From NCBI RefSeq assembly GCF_038051945.1, contig NZ_CP150302.1, positions 7,254,001 through 7,318,000 of the forward strand: a stretch of DNA of 64,000 nucleotides, written 5' to 3'. The notes beneath the pieces were generated by a model, which saw only the letters and a program-made list of their open reading frames with translations, did no database searches and was not told where the DNA came from. Both the position numbers and the translations under genes were made by a program. Positions 59,800-64,000 of this stretch are shown here, one piece after another. The first letter of the stretch is position 1. Every line of letters begins with the position of its first letter. The DNA is from Paenibacillus sp. FSL H3-0469 (GTDB lineage Bacteria > Bacillota > Bacilli > Paenibacillales > Paenibacillaceae).

Positions 59800-59968
59800 A
59801 AAAATCACCCTTTCCTTTTTCGAATCGAACTGAATCAGAATTCAGGGTCCACCCGGAAAAACGAAGTGCCTGGAAAAAAGAGGGTAAATCACAATCTTCA
59901 TGAAATTGTTAAGGTCCTGCGTAGCTATAATATAACATAATTTGAACGGATAAGCATTTTCTTATAAA

Positions 59969-60796
59969 TTACCGTTTGCGGAAAGAGCCCATCACACCGA
60001 CAGTCTCGACAATATTAACAAAAGCCTGCGGGTCACTTGTTTTGATAATGCGTTTCAGCTCTGCAAGCTCATACCGAGTGGTCACTGTCATTAGCATGTC
60101 CCGTTCTACATGAGAATAAGCACCTTCTGTCTTAAATTTTGTAACTCCGCGCTGAAGGCCCAGCAATTGCTGCAGCAGCTCGTCAGTCCGGTTGGTGATG
60201 ATGTACACGGTAACTTTGATATGGCTGATATGAATCAAGTCGACCACCTTACCGGTGACGTAAATGGACACCATAGATGCCAGCGCCAGATTCCAGTTGT
60301 CGTCAAAATAAGCCGCCGCAAGAATGACGAGGCCGTTAAGGCCGACCAGTACACTGCCTACCGGGAAGTCCCGGTACCGTGTTATAATGGAACCCAGAAT
60401 ATCGAAGCCGCCCGAAGAGCCTCCTACGCGGAAGGATATACCGGCCCCCACACCTACAAGCACCCCTCCGAATACAGAGGCGAGCAGCATATCCGAGGAT
60501 ACCTGAACGACAGGCACGACTGTCATCAACCAGGTTGTTGCCCCTACAGAGACAATGCTCAGAATGATAAATCTCCGGCCCAGCTGGAACCATCCGGCAG
60601 CAAGCAGCGGGATGTTGAAGAGTAAATACAGTAAGCTGATGTTAAAAGGAGTGAAATAACCGGCCAGCATGGCAAGGCCGGATACGCCTCCGCTGAGCAG
60701 TCTGTGGGGGATCAGGAACAGATTAAAGCCGCTTGCGATCATCGCTGACCCGAAGAGAACGGCAAGAAAGCTCCCGAATAGTCTTAATTTAACCAA
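59969..60796 (-). CDS. YitT-family membrane protein (DUF2179 C-terminus)
   Basis: 275 residues. Five or six transmembrane helices in residues 1-170 include the family motif GGSSGGFDILGSII. A cytoplasmic DUF2179 domain follows (KVTVYIITNRTDELLQQLL onward). The YitT family is widespread in Firmicutes with no firm function. The TTG start lies behind AGAGGTG. Divergent from the helicase leader across about 320 bp. Confidence 0.83.
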   Translation of the reverse strand: MVKLRLFGSFLAVLFGSAMIASGFNLFLIPHRLLSGGVSGLAMLAGYFTPFNISLLYLLFNIPLLAAGWFQLGRRFIILSIVSVGATTWLMTVVPVVQVSSDMLLASVFGGVLVGVGAGISFRVGGSSGGFDILGSIITRYRDFPVGSVLVGLNGLVILAAAYFDDNWNLALASMVSIYVTGKVVDLIHISHIKVTVYIITNRTDELLQQLLGLQRGVTKFKTEGAYSHVERDMLMTVTTRYELAELKRIIKTSDPQAFVNIVETVGVMGSFRKR

Positions 60797-60880
60797 GCAA
60801 ATTCACCTCTGAGTGTAGTGTGAGTGTCATGTAAGTAATGAAAGTAAGGAATACACTGGTATTCCTGATTGGGTTTGTGA

Positions 60881-61122
60881 TATAATGTATAGGATATTCT
60901 TGAGTAGGACGTTACAATGGTATTTTTGCATTGCTTAGAATGCGAAGCTGCAATTGTCAGGTGTAAGTAGTGGCCTGATCATAGGACATTTTTTTGTCCC
61001 AATACGCGCTAAACCATGCAGGAAATACGGCATGATTGGACAGCCTATAAATGTGTTTACCGCTACTTAAGAATACAGACAAGCATGTGGAATGTCCACT
61101 GTATAGAAGGAGCATGAATAAT
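60881..61122 (+). promoter_or_regulatory. Promoter and long leader of the DEAD-box helicase gene
   Basis: An extended -10 TGA-TATAAT at 60881-60886 would start a leader of about 225 nt. It contains GGAC-ATTTTTTT-GTCC (60984-60998), a small T-rich hairpin. Long structured leaders are typical of cold-induced helicase mRNAs; no known riboswitch is recognised. Confidence 0.5.
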
Positions 61123-62790
61123 TTGAAAACATTCGCAGAATTCGGCTTGGAGCCAAAAGTACTTCAAGCAATCACAGAGCTAGGATTTGAGGAAGCAACA
61201 CCCATTCAGGAGCAGGCTATCCCGCTTGCTATGGCCGGATCGGATCTTATCGGACAGGCACAGACGGGTACAGGTAAGACCGCAGCCTTCGGGATCCCCC
61301 TCATCTCCAAGATCGCAAGAGAAGAAGAGAAGATTCTGGCACTGATAATGACGCCAACACGTGAGCTTGCCATCCAGGTTGCTGAAGAGATCGGTAAGTT
61401 GACCCGCTTCAAAGGACTTCGTTCACTGGCCATCTACGGCGGGCAGGATATCGGCCGCCAGATCCGCGGACTGAAGAGAAAACCACAGATTATCATTGGT
61501 ACACCGGGACGCCTCCTGGACCATATCAACCGCAAGACCATCCGCCTGGATGATGTTCAGACGATCGTACTGGATGAAGCCGATGAAATGCTTGACATGG
61601 GCTTCATGGAGGATATCCAGACTATCCTCAAGCTCGTTCCTGAAGAACGTCAGACCATGCTCTTCTCGGCTACTATGCCTCCTAACATCCAACGCCTTGC
61701 CCAGCAGTTCCTGAAGAACCCGCAGCATGTATCCGTAATTCCTAAGCAGATTAGCGCACCGCTTATCGACCAGGCTTACATTGAAGTGCCTGAACGCCAG
61801 AAGTTCGAAGCGCTTAGCCGCTTGATTGACATGGAATCGCCTGATCTGGCGATTGTATTCGGCCGTACGAAGCGCCGGGTAGACGAGCTTGCTGAAGGCT
61901 TGCAGAAGCGCGGCTATTCCGCTGACGGCCTGCATGGCGACTTGTCGCAGAATCAGCGTGACGCTGTAATGCGCAAATTCCGCGATGGCAGCATTGATGT
62001 ACTGGTAGCTACAGACGTAGCTGCACGCGGCCTGGACGTATCCGGCGTAACGCATGTAATCAACTTTGACCTTCCGCAGGACCCTGAGAGCTATGTACAC
62101 CGTATCGGCCGTACTGGCCGCGCCGGCAAAGAAGGAACGGCATGGTCCTTCGTAACTCCGCGTGAGATTGACCATTTGCACCTGATCGAACGTGTTACCC
62201 GTCACCGCATTACCCGCAAACCGCTTCCTACAATGGCTGAGGCTATTGAAGGCAAACAGCGCATTACTGCTGAACGTTTGCTGGCTATGGTTGAGACTGG
62301 TGAACTTAATGAATACAAAGGTATTGCCATTCAATTGCTGGAGCAATATGATTCTGTACAGCTGCTGTCCGCAGCGATGAAGCTTCTTACCGGCGACAAC
62401 AAGGATGCGCAAATTGAATTGACTCCTGAAGATCCGATCCGTGCCAAGCGCCGCGGCGGCAAGAACGATATCCGCAGCGGGCGTAAGCCTAACGGCGGCT
62501 ATGGCGGCAACCGTTCCGGTTCCGGTTCTAGCTCCGGTGGCGGCTATCGCGGTAACCGGGACAATGCAAGCGGCGGCGGATATCGCGGAAATCGTGACAA
62601 TGCCAGCAGCGGCGGAAGCACCCGTGGCGGCTATAGCAGCGGCTATGGCGGCAACAGCGGAAGCAGCAGCAGCTACGGCGGCGGCTACAAAGGCAACCGT
62701 GATGGAGCGAGCCGTAACACAGACGGAAGATCATCCTCGCGTCCGAGCAGCACAAGCACCCGTCCGGCCAAGCAGGATTTTGACGCTTAA
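61123..62790 (+). CDS. DEAD-box RNA helicase (CshA/DeaD-like)
   Basis: About 555 residues. Helicase motifs in order are the Q motif (FEEATPIQ), AQTGTGKT, PTRELA, TPGR, DEAD in VLDEADEMLDMGF, SAT, and in domain 2 HGDLSQNQRD, ATDVAARGLD and HRIGRTGRAG. The C-terminal ~90 residues are a Gly/Ser/Arg/Asn-rich RGG-like tail for RNA binding. It unwinds mRNA and ribosome assembly intermediates, especially in the cold. TTG 61123 lies at correct distance from AGAAGGAG; ATG 61114 abuts it. Confidence 0.92.
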   Translation: MKTFAEFGLEPKVLQAITELGFEEATPIQEQAIPLAMAGSDLIGQAQTGTGKTAAFGIPLISKIAREEEKILALIMTPTRELAIQVAEEIGKLTRFKGLRSLAIYGGQDIGRQIRGLKRKPQIIIGTPGRLLDHINRKTIRLDDVQTIVLDEADEMLDMGFMEDIQTILKLVPEERQTMLFSATMPPNIQRLAQQFLKNPQHVSVIPKQISAPLIDQAYIEVPERQKFEALSRLIDMESPDLAIVFGRTKRRVDELAEGLQKRGYSADGLHGDLSQNQRDAVMRKFRDGSIDVLVATDVAARGLDVSGVTHVINFDLPQDPESYVHRIGRTGRAGKEGTAWSFVTPREIDHLHLIERVTRHRITRKPLPTMAEAIEGKQRITAERLLAMVETGELNEYKGIAIQLLEQYDSVQLLSAAMKLLTGDNKDAQIELTPEDPIRAKRRGGKNDIRSGRKPNGGYGGNRSGSGSSSGGGYRGNRDNASGGGYRGNRDNASSGGSTRGGYSSGYGGNSGSSSSYGGGYKGNRDGASRNTDGRSSSRPSSTSTRPAKQDFDA

Positions 62791-62807
62791 GCCATAACAG
62801 AACACCT

Positions 62808-62851
62808 TGAAGAAGACGAGCAACCGTTACCGGTTCCCCGTCTTCTTTTTT
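62808..62851 (+). terminator. Helicase terminator
   Basis: GAAGAAGACG (62809-62818) pairs with CGTCTTCTT (62839-62847) with an inner AACCG/CGGTT helix, followed by a T tract. Confidence 0.85.
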
Positions 62852-62864
62852 ACTGCGGATTCGC

Positions 62865-62960
62865 TTAGATGAAAGTGCGGCTGATAATGACCAGCAGGAT
62901 GAAGAGTACGAGAATTGTTCCAGTGGAAGTCCAGGGATTGCAGCAGCCAGGTGCGGACAT
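62865..62960 (-). CDS. YjcZ-family small sporulation membrane peptide
   Basis: 31 residues, MSAPGCCNPWTSTGTILVLF then ILLVIISRTFI. A short Gly/Cys/Ser head and one transmembrane helix ending in IISRTF are the mark of YjcZ/SscA-type spore peptides in Bacillales. The ATG follows a near-perfect AAAGGAGGTTGACCTC. Too short for usual gene calls. Confidence 0.78.
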   Translation of the reverse strand: MSAPGCCNPWTSTGTILVLFILLVIISRTFI

Positions 62961-63139
62961 GAGGTCAACCTCCTTTGAGCATGGGGGATTTGTTGTGGTT
63001 ACAATGTAATATATGGACGTATTGCAGAGCTTGCTTAGACCCTTACCTAGAACTTGTAAACTTGGGCGCTGGAAAAGTCCAGTACAAACAGGTATAGTTA
63101 AGATACGCAGTATGCACAAGATAGACAGGAGGAAGGGAA

Positions 63140-63994
63140 TTGGAGTTTAAAGGAGCAATGGGCGGTATATACCGCATCACGGAATGGATCTCACGCATCG
63201 CCTTCAGCAATATTTTATGGGCATTGTGTTCGATACCGTTCCTGTTCGCAGGAATTATGAAGATCCTCATGCTGGGTTCAGGAGCAGGCGGACCAAATGA
63301 GCAGATTATGCTGAACTGGGTACTTGGTGTATTCGCGCCATTCACTGTATTTCCGGCGACGTCGGCGTTATTTACAGTGGTGCGCAAATGGGTAATGGGC
63401 AATACCGATGTAAGTACATTCCGCACTTTTTTTCAGGGGTACAAAGAGAATTATCTGAAAAGCATGCTGGGAGGGCTTATCTACACCCTGCTGTTTGTCG
63501 TGATGTACGTTGATGTGACCGTATACATGACACAAATGCCGAATTTCAAGATCGTTGGTATCCTGATGCTGGTGCTGATGATTATTTTGTTCGTATCGAT
63601 GTTTAACTTCTTCTCCATCGTGGTTCACTACCAGATGACGTTCAAGGAAGTGGTAACCAATTCGATTCTGCTCACGATCGCCCGGCCGATCCGTGTGTTC
63701 TCGACTTTGATTGGTTCAGGCGTTCTTCTCTATATAGGTCTGCGGTATCCGGTTCTCTACGTGATTTGTATTCCTACGCTGATTGCTATGCTTGCCTTCT
63801 TTAATTTCTTCGCTACATACAATAAGCTGCAGCTACAGGTGGAGAAAAAGAAGCTGGCTGAAGAACAGGCCGCACTGGAAGCGGCTGAGAATGAAGGTCT
63901 TGCTTCCGATGACGACGATGACGACGATGATGATGAAGACGAGGATGAAGACGACAGAGATAAGGACACCGGTAAGGATTTCAAGCGGACTTAA
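63140..63994 (+). CDS. YesL-family (DUF624) membrane protein with acidic tail
   Basis: 284 residues. About five transmembrane helices span residues 15-220, with family stretches MGGIYRITEWISRIAFSNIL and FFQGYKENYLKSMLGGLIYT. A coiled-coil helix (about 225-252) is followed by an unusual run of about 20 Asp/Glu residues and a basic end. DUF624 proteins usually sit in sugar-transport loci, but none is adjacent here. TTG start behind GGAGGAAGGGA. The gene ends just inside the window. Confidence 0.83.
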   Translation: MEFKGAMGGIYRITEWISRIAFSNILWALCSIPFLFAGIMKILMLGSGAGGPNEQIMLNWVLGVFAPFTVFPATSALFTVVRKWVMGNTDVSTFRTFFQGYKENYLKSMLGGLIYTLLFVVMYVDVTVYMTQMPNFKIVGILMLVLMIILFVSMFNFFSIVVHYQMTFKEVVTNSILLTIARPIRVFSTLIGSGVLLYIGLRYPVLYVICIPTLIAMLAFFNFFATYNKLQLQVEKKKLAEEQAALEAAENEGLASDDDDDDDDDEDEDEDDRDKDTGKDFKRT

Positions 63995-64000
63995 CATTCC

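Overview
The window looks like a chromosomal segment of a Paenibacillus-type Gram-positive, spore-forming Firmicute. GC content looks moderate. GTG and TTG starts behind strong AGGAGG-type ribosome binding sites are frequent. The gene content is typical of Bacillales: coproporphyrin-dependent haem genes hemEHY, YtpB terpene synthase, YutE, YtxH, YpsC, YitT, YesL, a YjcZ-type spore peptide, a YesM/YesN-type two-component system and a CstR persulfide regulator. No rRNA, tRNA or CRISPR was seen.

Layout. 1-4.9 kb is a complete zinc-starvation regulon: Zur boxes, zinc-free L33, a COG0523 GTPase metallochaperone, znuCBA and zinc-free S14. 4.9-11.7 kb holds small housekeeping and unknown genes plus glutamate racemase and a LysM/M14 peptidoglycan peptidase. 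11.8-28.3 kb is an accessory block. Two same-length IS3-family copies with identical translated proteins, in opposite orientation, bracket 13.7 kb. That segment carries a sugar ABC importer, its two-component system, two paralogous FAD oxidoreductases, a secreted beta-helix protein and three small genes. Each IS copy sits inside an array of 51-52-bp repeats. 28.3-29.7 kb is a divergent nuclease-like gene flanked on both sides by hairpin repeats. 29.9-44.3 kb is mostly core: YpsC, an O-methyltransferase, an MFS pump, hemEHY, CapA, GDPD, FAH, DUF92, TetR, an ABC-F ATPase and a TPR gene with a partial tandem duplication. 44.7-64 kb carries peptidases (M42, PepF), a cold-shock protein, transporters, ytpB, pfkA, a persulfide-detoxification fusion protein with cstR, a MATE pump, a DUF4015 glycosidase, YitT, a DEAD-box helicase and YesL.

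How the genes work together. At low zinc, derepression of Zur-controlled promoters would raise zinc import and replace zinc-containing L33 and S14 with zinc-free versions, freeing ribosomal zinc. The ABC importer, two-component system, oxidoreductases and beta-helix protein look like a polysaccharide- or sugar-responsive uptake and catabolism unit. hemE-hemH-hemY form the terminal haem operon. The fusion protein and CstR form a self-contained sulfane-sulfur response.

The least-explained structures are three. First, the hairpin-repeat arrays around the nuclease-like gene. Second, two copies of an ECF-sigma-like promoter fused directly to a terminator hairpin, at 11.7 and 25.6 kb. Third, an A-type Fe-S carrier homologue whose ligand cysteines are all gone, with histidines in their place.
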